Assembly: GCF_041361345.1 (NCBI RefSeq)
Contig: NZ_JBGKAD010000002.1
Span: forward strand, 62,001-126,000
Origin: Halobaculum sp. MBLA0147
GTDB taxonomy: Archaea > Halobacteriota > Halobacteria > Halobacteriales > Haloferacaceae
Length of the DNA stretch: 64,000 nt
Reading direction: 5' to 3'
The translations under genes and the position numbers were made by a program. Each line of letters starts with the position of its first letter. Position 1 is the first letter of the stretch. Below the pieces are notes generated by a model. The model saw only the letters and a program-made list of their open reading frames with translations, was not told the DNA's origin and searched no databases. This document shows positions 1 to 8,203 of the stretch, piece by piece.

Positions 1-224
1 CGTGGATCGTGACCGAACACCCGAACGGAGCCGTGTGTCGGGTTGACGAACCCGGCGAACAGCGCCACGGTCGTCGACTTCCCGGCGCCGTTCGGGCCCA
101 AGAATCCGAACACCTCGCCGCGGTCGACGCGGAGATCAAGATCGTCGACCGCCACCGTGTCCCCGAACTGTTTGGTCACACCGTCCGTCTCGATCGCCGG
201 TGGAGGTGCCGGCTGTTCGTGCAC
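1..224 (-). CDS. ABC transporter ATP-binding protein (N-terminal part, cut by window edge)
   Basis: This is the nucleotide-binding subunit of an ABC transporter, which powers transport by ATP hydrolysis on the cytoplasmic face of the membrane. The visible part reads VHEQPAPPPAIETDGVTKQF, then a Walker A loop GPNGAGKST and the following AGFVNPTHGSVRVFGHDP strand, typical of ABC-2 type or multidrug exporters. Walker B and the signature motif lie beyond base 1. The start is ambiguous: GTG at 224 places the conserved fold at residue 10, while an in-frame GTG at 287 would add 21 residues and begin five bases after the upstream SDR stop. I prefer 224 because the extra residues do not look like part of the fold. 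It probably shares a transcript with the SDR gene upstream. The substrate cannot be inferred. Confidence 0.85.
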   Translation of the reverse strand, partial: MHEQPAPPPAIETDGVTKQFGDTVAVDDLDLRVDRGEVFGFLGPNGAGKSTTVALFAGFVNPTHGSVRVFGHDP

Positions 225-291
225 GCCACCCGAATCCAGGCGGGCGTCAAAAAACGTACTGGCATGGGTTCGACGGCCGCTGATCACGGCG

Positions 292-1074
292 TCACGTCGA
301 GAACAGGTCCGCGCCGCCGGTGACACCGATCACCTGTCCGGTGACGTAACGGGCCTGCTCGCTGGCGAGGTAACAGATCAGCGGCGCCACGTCCTCCTCG
401 CGACCGAGTTCCTTCATCGGCGTCGCCTGCCGGACGCGCTCGTACTGGGGTTCGAACTGTTCTAACTGTTCCGGCGAGAGGTCCGCCAGGTCGCCGACCA
501 CGATACTCGGCGTGAGCACGTTCGAGGTGATCCCGTGCTTCGCACCCTCCAGCGCCAGCGTCTTGCCGAAGCCGATCAGGCCGGACTTCGTCGTCGCGTA
601 GGAGATCTGCGCGAAACTCCCGCGCCAGCCGGCGATAGACGCCATCGTGACGATCCGGCCCCACCCGCGTTCTTTCATGTGCGGGAACACCGCCTTCGTG
701 ACGTTGTACGCGCCGGTGAGGTTCAGCTCCACGTCGCGGTCCCACAACTCGTCGTCGAACGACTCGATCCGCGAGACAGCGTCGACGAACCCGGCGTTGT
801 TGACCAAGATGTCGATCCCGTCCGTCTCGCTCTCCAACGCCGCCACGGTGTCGGTCACCGCCTCGCGGTCTGTGAGGTCACACTCGACGGCTCGCGCCGT
901 CCCTGGGCGGTCGCTGTCGGTGATCTCCTCGGCGACCGTCTCCGCGCCGTCCGCGTCCACGTCCAAGACGACCACGTCCGCGCCCTCCGCCGCGAGGTGG
1001 CGGCAGTCTTCGCTCCCGAGTCGGCCCGCGCCACCCGTGACCAGTGCGGTCTTGTCGTCCAAGCCGAAGTCCAT
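292..1074 (-). CDS. SDR-family NAD(P)-dependent oxidoreductase
   Basis: This is a classical short-chain dehydrogenase/reductase of 260 residues, the normal family length, expected to be a cytosolic alcohol/ketone oxidoreductase. Visible are the nucleotide-binding loop TGGAGRLGSE near the N-terminus, the NNAG motif, the catalytic serine in TMASIAGW, and the YATTK active-site Tyr/Lys pair. The C-terminus GQVIGVTGGADLFST matches the FabG-like group. I chose ATG at 1074 because it starts directly before the Rossmann strand (MDFGLDDKTALVTGG); upstream in-frame codons would add a 22-residue unstructured extension. The substrate is unknown. The ABC ATPase gene follows within about 70 bases in the same direction. 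Confidence 0.9.
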   Translation of the reverse strand: MDFGLDDKTALVTGGAGRLGSEDCRHLAAEGADVVVLDVDADGAETVAEEITDSDRPGTARAVECDLTDREAVTDTVAALESETDGIDILVNNAGFVDAVSRIESFDDELWDRDVELNLTGAYNVTKAVFPHMKERGWGRIVTMASIAGWRGSFAQISYATTKSGLIGFGKTLALEGAKHGITSNVLTPSIVVGDLADLSPEQLEQFEPQYERVRQATPMKELGREEDVAPLICYLASEQARYVTGQVIGVTGGADLFST

Positions 1075-1228
1075 ACAGCCGGTGACGGGAGGGTGTGGTA
1101 TCAGTGTTCGTGCACCACGGGCAACGGGTGCGGTGTTCACTCACACTACGGGACGTGGTACGTTCCCGTCCCTAGGGTGAGCGACCTCGGTGAGACGTGA
1201 CTCGACGACCCCCATCCGGATGCGACAC

Positions 1229-1236
1229 GATTTAAC
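1229..1236 (+). promoter_or_regulatory. TATA-like promoter of the GT39-type gene
   Basis: The AT-rich element GATTTAAC stands alone in GC-rich DNA, centred about 27 bases before the ATG at 1260. This is the spacing expected for a haloarchaeal leaderless transcript. Confidence 0.55.
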
Positions 1237-1259
1237 CGAGGGAGTCGCAGGGAAGCACG

Positions 1260-2915
1260 ATGCGACTCCCGGAGGACGTGGTAGTGTCGTTGCGACGGGT
1301 GGCCGATGGTCTCGACCACCGAGGTCTCCCGCCGGAACTCGCCGTGTTGGTGCCGCTCGGTGCCGCACTCCGACTCTACGATCTCGGGGCCGAGAGCCTC
1401 TGGATCGACGAGGTGTTCACGACGACGATGGCGACCGAGCGGACGCTCCGGGAACTGCTCTTCGTGGTCCCGACGTTCGAGCCACACCCGCCGCTGTACA
1501 ACGTCTTCGTGTGGGTGTGGGTCCGTGTCGCGGGCGAGTCGGCGGTCGCACTCCGCGCTCCGTCGGTGATCTTCGGAGTCGCGGCGATTCCGCTCGTGTA
1601 CGCCCTCGGTCGCGACCTGTTCGACCGGTGGACGGCGACGGCCGCGACACTGCTGTTCACCGTCTCACCGCTCCAGATCTGGTACGCACAGGAGGCGCGG
1701 ATGTACGCGCTGCTCGTGGCGGCGACGCTCGTCTCCTTCCTCGCGTACCGGCGCCTGCCCGACGCGACCGACCGCCGGTCGACAGCGGTGTACGTCGTCG
1801 CCGCACTCGTTCTCGGCTACACCCACGTGTACGGGCTGTTCGTGCTACTGGCGCAGGGGACGGACGCCGTCCGGCGCCGGTGGCGCGGCGGTCGCAGCCT
1901 CTCGTGGCGGCGGATCGTCGCGTTGTACGGCGGACTCCTGCTTGGACTGTCGCCGTGGACCGGGCTGCTCGTCGCGCGAACACTCGTTCCGGAGTGGTTC
2001 CCGCCGGACGCGGCGGCGTGGCTCCGGGCACCCACTGGGCTGGAACTGGCCGACGCACTTCGGCTGCTGTCGGTCGGTGCGACGCGTGACACGCGACCGT
2101 ACGACGCGCTCGCGGCGCCGTCGGACGTGTTCGTCTTCGTCGTCGGGCTGTGTCTCTTCGCCGTCGCCGCGTTCTACACGCTGGGTGCCTTCGGGGAGCG
2201 AGGGTGGAGCGTCCGCCTGCTGACGGTGTGGCTCCTCGCGACCGTCGGTGTTCCGCTGGTGATCTCTGCGACCGTGCGGCCCATCTTCCAGTTGCGATAC
2301 CTGACCGTCGCTAGTCCGGCGGTCTTGCTGTTGGCAGCACGCGGCAGTCGAGCCGTCTCTATTATTCCGGTACGATACGTGCTGGTCGGACTCTTGTTGC
2401 TCGGGACGCTCGCGCCGCTCCCGAGCTACTACGCCGAACCGACGCGCGACCAGTGGGACGTGGCCGCGGCAGACGTGTCCGACCGCGTCGACGGCGACGA
2501 CGTAGTGGTAGTCGTCCCCGGGTGGACGTGGAACGGTCCGAGTGACGCGTTCGCCTACTACTTCGACCGCTCGGACGTGGCCGTCGAACCGCTGTACTCG
2601 TTCAGTCCGCGGGGGAGCTTCGCGGACGCAGTCGTCGGCCACGACGACGTGGTTCTCGTGGTGAGCTACACGAACGAGCGCGCGGCGGTCGTCGACCGCG
2701 TCGCGAACGCCACTGGGACGGCACCCACCGAGCGCCGGGAGTACGTGAGTGTCGTCGTGGTGGCGTTCGAACGCGACACGACCACGTCCGCCAGAGACTC
2801 GGAAGCGGCGACACAGACACCGCCGTCGACCCACGCGGCGGATCACGAGCGGCACCGTTCCCACGTTCGACCGGCTACACCGACCCGGATCGGGCAAAAC
2901 GAATTAACCGGGTAG
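1260..2915 (+). CDS. GT39/ArnT-like multipass membrane glycosyltransferase
   Basis: This is a 551-residue polytopic protein of the dolichol-phosphate-sugar:acceptor (PMT/ArnT) glycosyltransferase superfamily. Members move a sugar from a lipid-phosphate donor to an acceptor on the outer face of the membrane. The diagnostic first loop is present: ESLWIDEVF with the catalytic-type acidic residue near residue 50, followed by HPPLYN near residue 80, then roughly eight to ten hydrophobic helices and a soluble extracellular C-terminal domain of about 150 residues. The last 50 residues are polar and low in complexity. Start ATG 1260 is supported by a TATA-like element 27 bases upstream. It could take part in S-layer, archaellin or lipid glycosylation; the donor and acceptor cannot be read from sequence. 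Confidence 0.85.
   Translation: MRLPEDVVVSLRRVADGLDHRGLPPELAVLVPLGAALRLYDLGAESLWIDEVFTTTMATERTLRELLFVVPTFEPHPPLYNVFVWVWVRVAGESAVALRAPSVIFGVAAIPLVYALGRDLFDRWTATAATLLFTVSPLQIWYAQEARMYALLVAATLVSFLAYRRLPDATDRRSTAVYVVAALVLGYTHVYGLFVLLAQGTDAVRRRWRGGRSLSWRRIVALYGGLLLGLSPWTGLLVARTLVPEWFPPDAAAWLRAPTGLELADALRLLSVGATRDTRPYDALAAPSDVFVFVVGLCLFAVAAFYTLGAFGERGWSVRLLTVWLLATVGVPLVISATVRPIFQLRYLTVASPAVLLLAARGSRAVSIIPVRYVLVGLLLLGTLAPLPSYYAEPTRDQWDVAAADVSDRVDGDDVVVVVPGWTWNGPSDAFAYYFDRSDVAVEPLYSFSPRGSFADAVVGHDDVVLVVSYTNERAAVVDRVANATGTAPTERREYVSVVVVAFERDTTTSARDSEAATQTPPSTHAADHERHRSHVRPATPTRIGQNELTG
2901..2909 (+). promoter_or_regulatory. TATA-like promoter of the GAF histidine kinase
   Basis: GAATTAACC lies about 28 bases before ATG 2933 and overlaps the last codons of the preceding glycosyltransferase gene. 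Its position favours ATG 2933 over the in-frame GTG at 2915, which would be too close for a leaderless message. Confidence 0.55.
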
Positions 2916-2932
2916 TGCCCACGTACTACGGG

Positions 2933-4102
2933 ATGAGCGACGAACCCGGCCGTGCCGAGTTCTTCGGCGACCTCTACGACCTCCTGAACCTCCGCGAGGA
3001 CGACCTCGACGCCAAGATCGACGCCGCGATCGATATCGGCTGCGACCGGCTCGGTGTCGAGCACGGTGTCGTCACGCACACCCGCGACGGCGCCTACGAG
3101 GTGTTGGCGTCCTCGATCCGCGAGGGGGAGTACGCCGCCGGCTCCGTGACGGACCTCTCGACCACCTGGTGTCGCCACGTCGTCGACGACGGTGAAACGC
3201 TGGCCTTCGACGACGTGGACCGGACGCCGTACGCCGACGACGTGGCCCGCGAGGAGACGGGGCTGGTCTGTTACATCGGCGTCCCGCTCGTCGTCGAGGG
3301 AGAGACGTACGGGACACTGTGCTTCTCCGACACGGAGTCCCGTGGCGACGAGTTCACGCGTGCCGATCACGAGTTCGTGACGCTCCTCGCGGAGTGGGTG
3401 AGCTACGAGATCGAGTCGGCACTCCACGCAGAGGAACTCGTGGAACGGAACCGGCGACTCGACGAATTCACCGGCATCGTCGCCCACGACCTGCGGAACC
3501 CACTCACGGCCGCCATCGGCTACACGGAACTCGTCTCGGAACAGTTGGAGGGGCAACAGCGGGACCACTTGGAGGTCGTCGCGGAGAACCTCCACCGGAT
3601 GGAGTCGATGATCGACGGGCTGCTCCTGTTGGCTCAGCAGGGCCACGACGTGGGCGAGCGATCCCCCGTCCGCCTCGACGAGCTCGCACACGCCGCGTGG
3701 GAGACGATCGAGACGCGCGACGCGACGCTGGTCGTCGAGACGGATCGACAGGTGTTCGCGGACGAGGCGCGACTCAGACAGGTGTTCGAGAACCTGTTCC
3801 GGAACGCCGTCGAACACTGTCCCCCGGGCGTGAGCGTGACGGTCCGCGGCACGCCCGACGGGTTCGAGGTGGCCGACGACGGGCCCGGACTGCCGGCGGA
3901 GTTGGCCGAGACCCTGTTCGACAGAGACCGGATCGGCGACGGCGAGCGGCGCGGCCTCGGACTCCTCATCGTCGAGCGGATCGTTCGCGGCCACGACTGG
4001 GACGTGAGCGTCGAGAGCGGCGACGACGGGACGACGTTCCGTGTCACGGGCGTCCAGCGCGGGCCCGAGACACATCCCGAGGGCGAGGCGTCTGCCTCGT
4101 GA
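2933..4102 (+). CDS. GAF-domain sensor histidine kinase
   Basis: This is a cytosolic sensor kinase of 389 residues with no membrane segment. A GAF domain spans about residues 20-165 (DIGCDRLGVEHGV to the GVPLVVEGETYGTLCF core). A HisKA helix follows, with phospho-acceptor His185 in VAHDLRNPL, then a HATPase domain with N-box FENLFRNAVEH, G1 box VADDGPGLP and a short G2 region RGLGLLIVERI. All catalytic motifs are intact. It would sense a small ligand or redox signal through GAF and phosphorylate a receiver; the stand-alone receiver gene at 4407 is the nearest candidate, but about 300 bases separate them. The start was chosen from the TATA-like box at 2901. Confidence 0.92.
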   Translation: MSDEPGRAEFFGDLYDLLNLREDDLDAKIDAAIDIGCDRLGVEHGVVTHTRDGAYEVLASSIREGEYAAGSVTDLSTTWCRHVVDDGETLAFDDVDRTPYADDVAREETGLVCYIGVPLVVEGETYGTLCFSDTESRGDEFTRADHEFVTLLAEWVSYEIESALHAEELVERNRRLDEFTGIVAHDLRNPLTAAIGYTELVSEQLEGQQRDHLEVVAENLHRMESMIDGLLLLAQQGHDVGERSPVRLDELAHAAWETIETRDATLVVETDRQVFADEARLRQVFENLFRNAVEHCPPGVSVTVRGTPDGFEVADDGPGLPAELAETLFDRDRIGDGERRGLGLLIVERIVRGHDWDVSVESGDDGTTFRVTGVQRGPETHPEGEASAS

Positions 4103-4406
4103 TCGCGTCGGACTCGCGACTCGCCGGCACGCGACTGTCACTGGTCGCCACGAGACCACCACTCGCCGCCACACGATCATCTCTTCACCCCACCCGCCGC
4201 TCGCAGTCACACGACCACCCTCTCACAGTCTCACGACGGACAGACCTCGCCTCCGAGAGACGACGGCGCCGCACTGTTTTTCCCGTCGGGCGTCCATCTT
4301 CCGAGAGACACGAACCGGGGGCGGTAAGGGGAGACGGCCCACGTGAGCGACTGTAGCCCGTCCCGACGCGACCTCCGCGACCAGTCCCCGGGAGACTGAC
4401 CGACGG
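4103..4406 (+). other. Gene-free spacer with a T5 tract
   Basis: No convincing reading frame is present on either strand. The first half carries imprecise short repeats of the CACGAGACCACC type and ends in a five-T run at about 4277-4281, the most likely terminator of the kinase gene. The second half should carry the promoter of the receiver operon, but I see no good TATA box. Confidence 0.4.
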
Positions 4407-4781
4407 ATGACACACACCATCGTGATCGCGGACGACGACGACTCCGTGCGGCGACTCGTTGAGCACAAACTGTCCGCTGCGGGGTACGAGGTGGAGAGTT
4501 TCGTCAACGGGAGCCGAACCTGGGACCACCTCCAGACTGCTCCCGTCCCGGACCTGTGCGTGCTCGACGTGATGATGCCGGGACTCACCGGACTCCAAGT
4601 GGTCGAGCGGATGCGCGACGACGAGGCCCTCGCGGACGTGCCTGTGGTCGTCCTCTCCTCGCGGGGTCGCGAGGCGGACGTACTCGACGGACTGGAGAGT
4701 GGAGCGACCGACTACGTCACGAAGCCGTTCAGTCCGCGCGAACTCCTCTCGCGTGTCCGACTGCGGCTCGGCGAGGAGTGA
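4407..4781 (+). CDS. Stand-alone CheY-like response regulator receiver
   Basis: This is a 124-residue single receiver domain with no output domain. The acidic pocket is Asp9-Asp12, the phosphorylation site is Asp54 in LDVMMPG, the switch Ser/Thr is near residue 84 and the invariant Lys106 lies in VTKPFSP, so it should be phosphorylatable. It is followed 13 bases later by the HEAT-repeat gene and then by an overlapping glycosyltransferase, so the three almost certainly form one transcript. The likely role is to control polysaccharide synthesis by protein contact rather than DNA binding. The partner kinase may be the GAF kinase upstream; that link is inference. Confidence 0.93.
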   Translation: MTHTIVIADDDDSVRRLVEHKLSAAGYEVESFVNGSRTWDHLQTAPVPDLCVLDVMMPGLTGLQVVERMRDDEALADVPVVVLSSRGREADVLDGLESGATDYVTKPFSPRELLSRVRLRLGEE

Positions 4782-4794
4782 CAGACGGCGAGGT

Positions 4795-6153
4795 ATGACC
4801 CCCGACTACGCACACCCCGTCGTCTCGCAACTGCCACGGCCGACGGCCGAGACAGCAATCTTCGCCGGTATCGTCCTGCTGGCGCTGTTGATCGCCGTCG
4901 CCGTGTTGACCCTCGCAGAGTCGGTCTACCAGTACCGTCGCGACCGCCGACGCGACCGCGTCCGTGAGGACGTAGAGTTGGCCCTGCTGTCTCGGATGTC
5001 CGACCCCGATCCGGAGTGGGACGAGTGGGTGGCGTCTGCGTCGACCCCGGAACGAGACGTGGCGCGCGAACTGTTGGACGACTACCTCCGGACCGTCGAG
5101 GGGACGGAGCGAGCGAACCTCGTCGAACTCGTCCGCGAGTTGGGAATCTTCGCGGAGGCACGCGAGACGCTGGACGGTGGGGCGAGACACGAGAAGCTCC
5201 AGGCGCTCGGCTGGTTCGCGCTCTCCGGCGAAGGCGTCGATCCCGACCGGCTCGAGGCGACCTGTACTGGCGGCAACGATCTCCGAGCGGCGGCCGCCCG
5301 CGTGCTGTACGAGGCCGACCATCCGGACGCCCGCGAGCGTGGGACGGACCTGCTGGTGGGTGACGGCTCCACGACGTTGACCACCCACGGGTTGGACACG
5401 CTGTACCGACTGTACGAGACGGATCCGAAGCCGTTGCTCGACCGGGCGGCCGCGGAAGGGGACGAGTGGGGACTCTCCCTAGTCGTGCAGGTGCTGTCGG
5501 TGATCCGCCACACCGGCCTGTTGGCGCAGGACGCCGACTGGTCGTTCGTCCGCGATCACACGACCCACGAGTCGCCGTCCGTCCGCGCCGCGGCGGCGCA
5601 GGCGTTCGGCCCGCCGGGGTGGGACCCGGCCTTCCGAGAGTCCGTCCCCGTCGAGCGACTGCTCGCGGACCCACACCGCAACGTCCGACGCGCGACGTAC
5701 GAAGTGCTCGCGGAGTGGGGCGACGGCCGCTCGCTGGAGCTGCTCCGGGAGGCGTTGCGAACGGAACCGGACCAGCGTTCCCGTCTGCGAGGCTTGGAAG
5801 CGTTGGACGACAACCAACTCACCGAACTGGAACTTGGAGTTCCCACGGCCGACGACAACCGAGACGACGGACCGGTGCCGTCCGTTCCCGTCGCAGGGGA
5901 CGCTGCCGCCGACACCACCCCGCCAGCGCCGACGGTCGACACCGAAGACGACGGCGAGGTGACGGCTGGCACCGCCGCCGGCTCGCCGACAGAGACCGGC
6001 GCCACCGATCCCGCGGCAGCGGAGCCCGCCGACGCCGACCAGGCGGTCGACGTGGCAGTCGACGCCGGGGGTCAGTCCCTGACACCGGACCCGACGGCGT
6101 TCGACCGAGCCCTGGCGTGGGTGCGCGCAGACCGGGAGGCGAGCGACCGGTGA
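4795..6153 (+). CDS. Membrane-anchored HEAT-repeat protein
   Basis: This 452-residue protein has one N-terminal transmembrane helix (about residues 22-45, AIFAGIVLLALLIAVAV) and a long cytoplasmic alpha-helical solenoid. HEAT/PBS-lyase-like repeats are recognisable as repeated DLRAAAARVL, SVRAAAAQAFG and NVRRATYEVLAEWGDGRSLEL units between about residues 90 and 330. The last 110 residues form a disordered acidic Thr/Ala/Asp-rich tail. ATG 4795 was chosen because it starts just before the membrane helix. The stop codon overlaps the GTG of the glycosyltransferase (GTGA), indicating translational coupling. In polysaccharide synthase operons such solenoids often act as scaffolds; here it could bridge the receiver upstream and the synthase downstream. 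No catalytic motif is seen. Confidence 0.85.
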   Translation: MTPDYAHPVVSQLPRPTAETAIFAGIVLLALLIAVAVLTLAESVYQYRRDRRRDRVREDVELALLSRMSDPDPEWDEWVASASTPERDVARELLDDYLRTVEGTERANLVELVRELGIFAEARETLDGGARHEKLQALGWFALSGEGVDPDRLEATCTGGNDLRAAAARVLYEADHPDARERGTDLLVGDGSTTLTTHGLDTLYRLYETDPKPLLDRAAAEGDEWGLSLVVQVLSVIRHTGLLAQDADWSFVRDHTTHESPSVRAAAAQAFGPPGWDPAFRESVPVERLLADPHRNVRRATYEVLAEWGDGRSLELLREALRTEPDQRSRLRGLEALDDNQLTELELGVPTADDNRDDGPVPSVPVAGDAAADTTPPAPTVDTEDDGEVTAGTAAGSPTETGATDPAAAEPADADQAVDVAVDAGGQSLTPDPTAFDRALAWVRADREASDR

Positions 6154-8183
6154 CCCCCGAAGCGGCGTTCACGCAGTTGCTCGCCGTCACCGGGGTCGTC
6201 ATCTTCGGCTACTACCTGCTGGTGAACGGGAACTACCTGTTCGTCCACGTGGTGGCGCTGCTGCAACTGCGCGAGGAGGTCCGCGAGGACCAGTGGGACC
6301 CCACCTACGAGCCGTTCACGACGCCGTTCCTCCCGGGCATCGCCATCGTCGTCCCGGCGTACAACGAGGCGAGCGTGATCCGCGAGAGTGTGCAGTCACT
6401 GCTGACCGTCAACTACCCCGACAAGGAGGTGATCGTCGTCAACGACGGGTCGACGGACGACACGCTCGATCGCCTCCGAGAGTCCTACGACCTCCACCGA
6501 GTCGCCGCGGAGGTGCCGATCGACGTTCCTAGCGAGACGATCCGGGCGGTGTACCGCAGCGGCGACCGCGGCGACCTCCTCGTCGTCGACAAGGAGAACG
6601 GCGGGAAGAGCGACGCGTTGAACGCCGGACTCTGGCTGACGGACAAGGAGTTGTTCTGTGCCGTCGACGCCGACTCCGTCGTCGACAAGGACTCGCTGTT
6701 GGAGATCGTCCGCCCGTTCTTGGAGCAGCCCCGCTCGATGGTCGCCGTCGGCGGAACCGTCCGAGTCGCGAACGACTGTACGATCGAGTACGGGCAGGTG
6801 ACGGAGGTGTCGCTAGACCAGGCACCGCTCGTCGCGGTGCAGGTGATGGAGTACCTGCGAGCGTTCTACTCCGGGCGGCTCGGGTTGAGCCGGCTGAAGG
6901 GGTTGATCCTCATCTCCGGCGCGTTCGGCCTGTTCCGGACGCAGGTCGTCCGCGAGATCGGCGGCTACCGCGAGGACACGATCACCGAGGACTTCGACCT
7001 GCTCGTCAGGCTCCACCGCCACCTGATGCAGGAGGACCGCGAGTACGCGGTGGAGTTCCTCCCGCAGCCGGTGATCTGGACGGAAGTGCCGGAGTCGTTG
7101 GCCGTCCTCAGTCGGCAACGGCGGCGGTGGTACCGCGGGATGGTGGAGACGCTGTGGACGAACCGCGACATGATCGGGAACCCGACGTACGGCCGGATCG
7201 GCGTGTACATCCTCCCCTTCTTCGCCCTGGCGGAGTTGCTCGGACCGCTGATCGAAGGGTTGGGGTACCTCCTGATCCCGCTGGCGGTGTACTTCGGGGC
7301 GTTGAACGTGGAGTTCTTCGTGTTGTACTTCGTCGTGACGACCGGGTTCGGCGTGTTCCTCTCGTGGTTCGGCGTCTACAGCGAGGTGACCTCCTTCCGG
7401 CGGTACGACGATCCACGCGAGATTCTCTCACTGCTGGGTGACGGTGTGCTTGAGAACTTCGGCTACAGACAGTGGAAGACGTACCTCGCGTGGCGTGGGT
7501 TGTTCGAGTACCTCCGCGGCGACTCTTCGTGGGGTGTGATGGACCGTGCCGGGTTCGACGACGGGGAGGGAGAGACCGACGACGGGGCAACGAGAGCGGC
7601 CAGAGAGACGAGCGAGACCGAGGACGGCTTCGTCTGGGCGACGCCCGTCACACCGGACGGGCGCACTGGCGACGGGGACGGGGCGGGCCTGCGTGACACG
7701 GGCAGACAACGGCACCAGACGGACGGCTTCCTCTGGGGTGCCGGTGGCGACGGCTTCCTGTGGGGCGTGAGCCGCGACGGGTTCCGGTGGGGCGCGGGTC
7801 GTGACGGCTTCCGCCGGGGTCCGATGGGAGACGACAGTCGACGAGGGTGTCTGGGTGACGAGTTCCAGTGGAGTACCGGAGGCGACGGCTTCCGGTGGGG
7901 CACCGGCGGCGAGCGGGACGCCGCCCTGTGGGCCACCGACGGGGACGGCTTCGTCTGGGCGGCTCCGCTCGCGACGGGGTTCCAGTGGGTCGTCGGCGAC
8001 GGCGAGCGCGTCGTCGCCGGTCTCGTTCCACACGACAGGCCGACGGCCGCGACAGAACTCGCTGTGACGCCTGCCGACCCCACCGACGACTGGCTCTGGG
8101 GGCGTGTCTCGTCACGAGACGGGTTCGAGTGGGGACTCCGCGAGACGGCCGAGCGCGAACGGAGCGAACTCGACGACGACTGA
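6150..8183 (+). CDS. Processive family-2 glycosyltransferase with DGFxWG-repeat tail
   Basis: This is a 677-residue membrane glycosyltransferase of the cellulose/hyaluronan/PNAG synthase type, which polymerises and probably exports a polysaccharide. One or two helices at the N-terminus precede a GT2 domain (about residues 65-340). Its motifs are VVPAYNEAS, NDGSTDDT near residue 98, DAD near residue 172, TED near residue 278 and QRRRW near residue 323, the full processive set (D, DxD, TED, QxxRW). Three or four membrane helices follow (about 350-430). From about residue 490 the protein changes into an acidic/Gly/Trp-rich tail with about eleven imperfect DGFxWG units, which is not part of the known family fold. 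The GTG start at 6150 overlaps the HEAT gene stop. The polymer is unknown. Confidence 0.92.
   Translation: MTPEAAFTQLLAVTGVVIFGYYLLVNGNYLFVHVVALLQLREEVREDQWDPTYEPFTTPFLPGIAIVVPAYNEASVIRESVQSLLTVNYPDKEVIVVNDGSTDDTLDRLRESYDLHRVAAEVPIDVPSETIRAVYRSGDRGDLLVVDKENGGKSDALNAGLWLTDKELFCAVDADSVVDKDSLLEIVRPFLEQPRSMVAVGGTVRVANDCTIEYGQVTEVSLDQAPLVAVQVMEYLRAFYSGRLGLSRLKGLILISGAFGLFRTQVVREIGGYREDTITEDFDLLVRLHRHLMQEDREYAVEFLPQPVIWTEVPESLAVLSRQRRRWYRGMVETLWTNRDMIGNPTYGRIGVYILPFFALAELLGPLIEGLGYLLIPLAVYFGALNVEFFVLYFVVTTGFGVFLSWFGVYSEVTSFRRYDDPREILSLLGDGVLENFGYRQWKTYLAWRGLFEYLRGDSSWGVMDRAGFDDGEGETDDGATRAARETSETEDGFVWATPVTPDGRTGDGDGAGLRDTGRQRHQTDGFLWGAGGDGFLWGVSRDGFRWGAGRDGFRRGPMGDDSRRGCLGDEFQWSTGGDGFRWGTGGERDAALWATDGDGFVWAAPLATGFQWVVGDGERVVAGLVPHDRPTAATELAVTPADPTDDWLWGRVSSRDGFEWGLRETAERERSELDDD
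7621..8136 (+). repeat. DGFxWG repeat region inside the glycosyltransferase gene
   Basis: In the translated frame the hexad DGF-x-W-(G/A) recurs as DGFVWA, DGFLWG, DGFLWG, DGFRWG, DGFRRG, DEFQWS, DGFRWG, DGFVWA, TGFQWV, DWLWGR and DGFEWG. The centre has a period of 9-10 residues (27-30 bases) and the flanks are looser. The DNA copies are imperfect (GACGGCTTCC/GACGGGTTCC followed by TGGGG), so the protein pattern is better conserved than the nucleotide pattern. Confidence 0.9.
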
Positions 8184-8203
8184 GCAGACGCTGTGTCGGC
8201 GAC

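Noticed and set aside
9-465. Open frames on the plus strand at the left end
   Set aside because: They are shadows of the minus-strand ABC ATPase and SDR genes, whose motifs are clear; the plus-strand frames give Arg/Pro-rich, non-halophilic protein.
1190-2089. Long plus-strand frame overlapping the glycosyltransferase
   Set aside because: It has extreme arginine content and no recognisable domain, and it overlaps the GT39 gene, which has convincing motifs.
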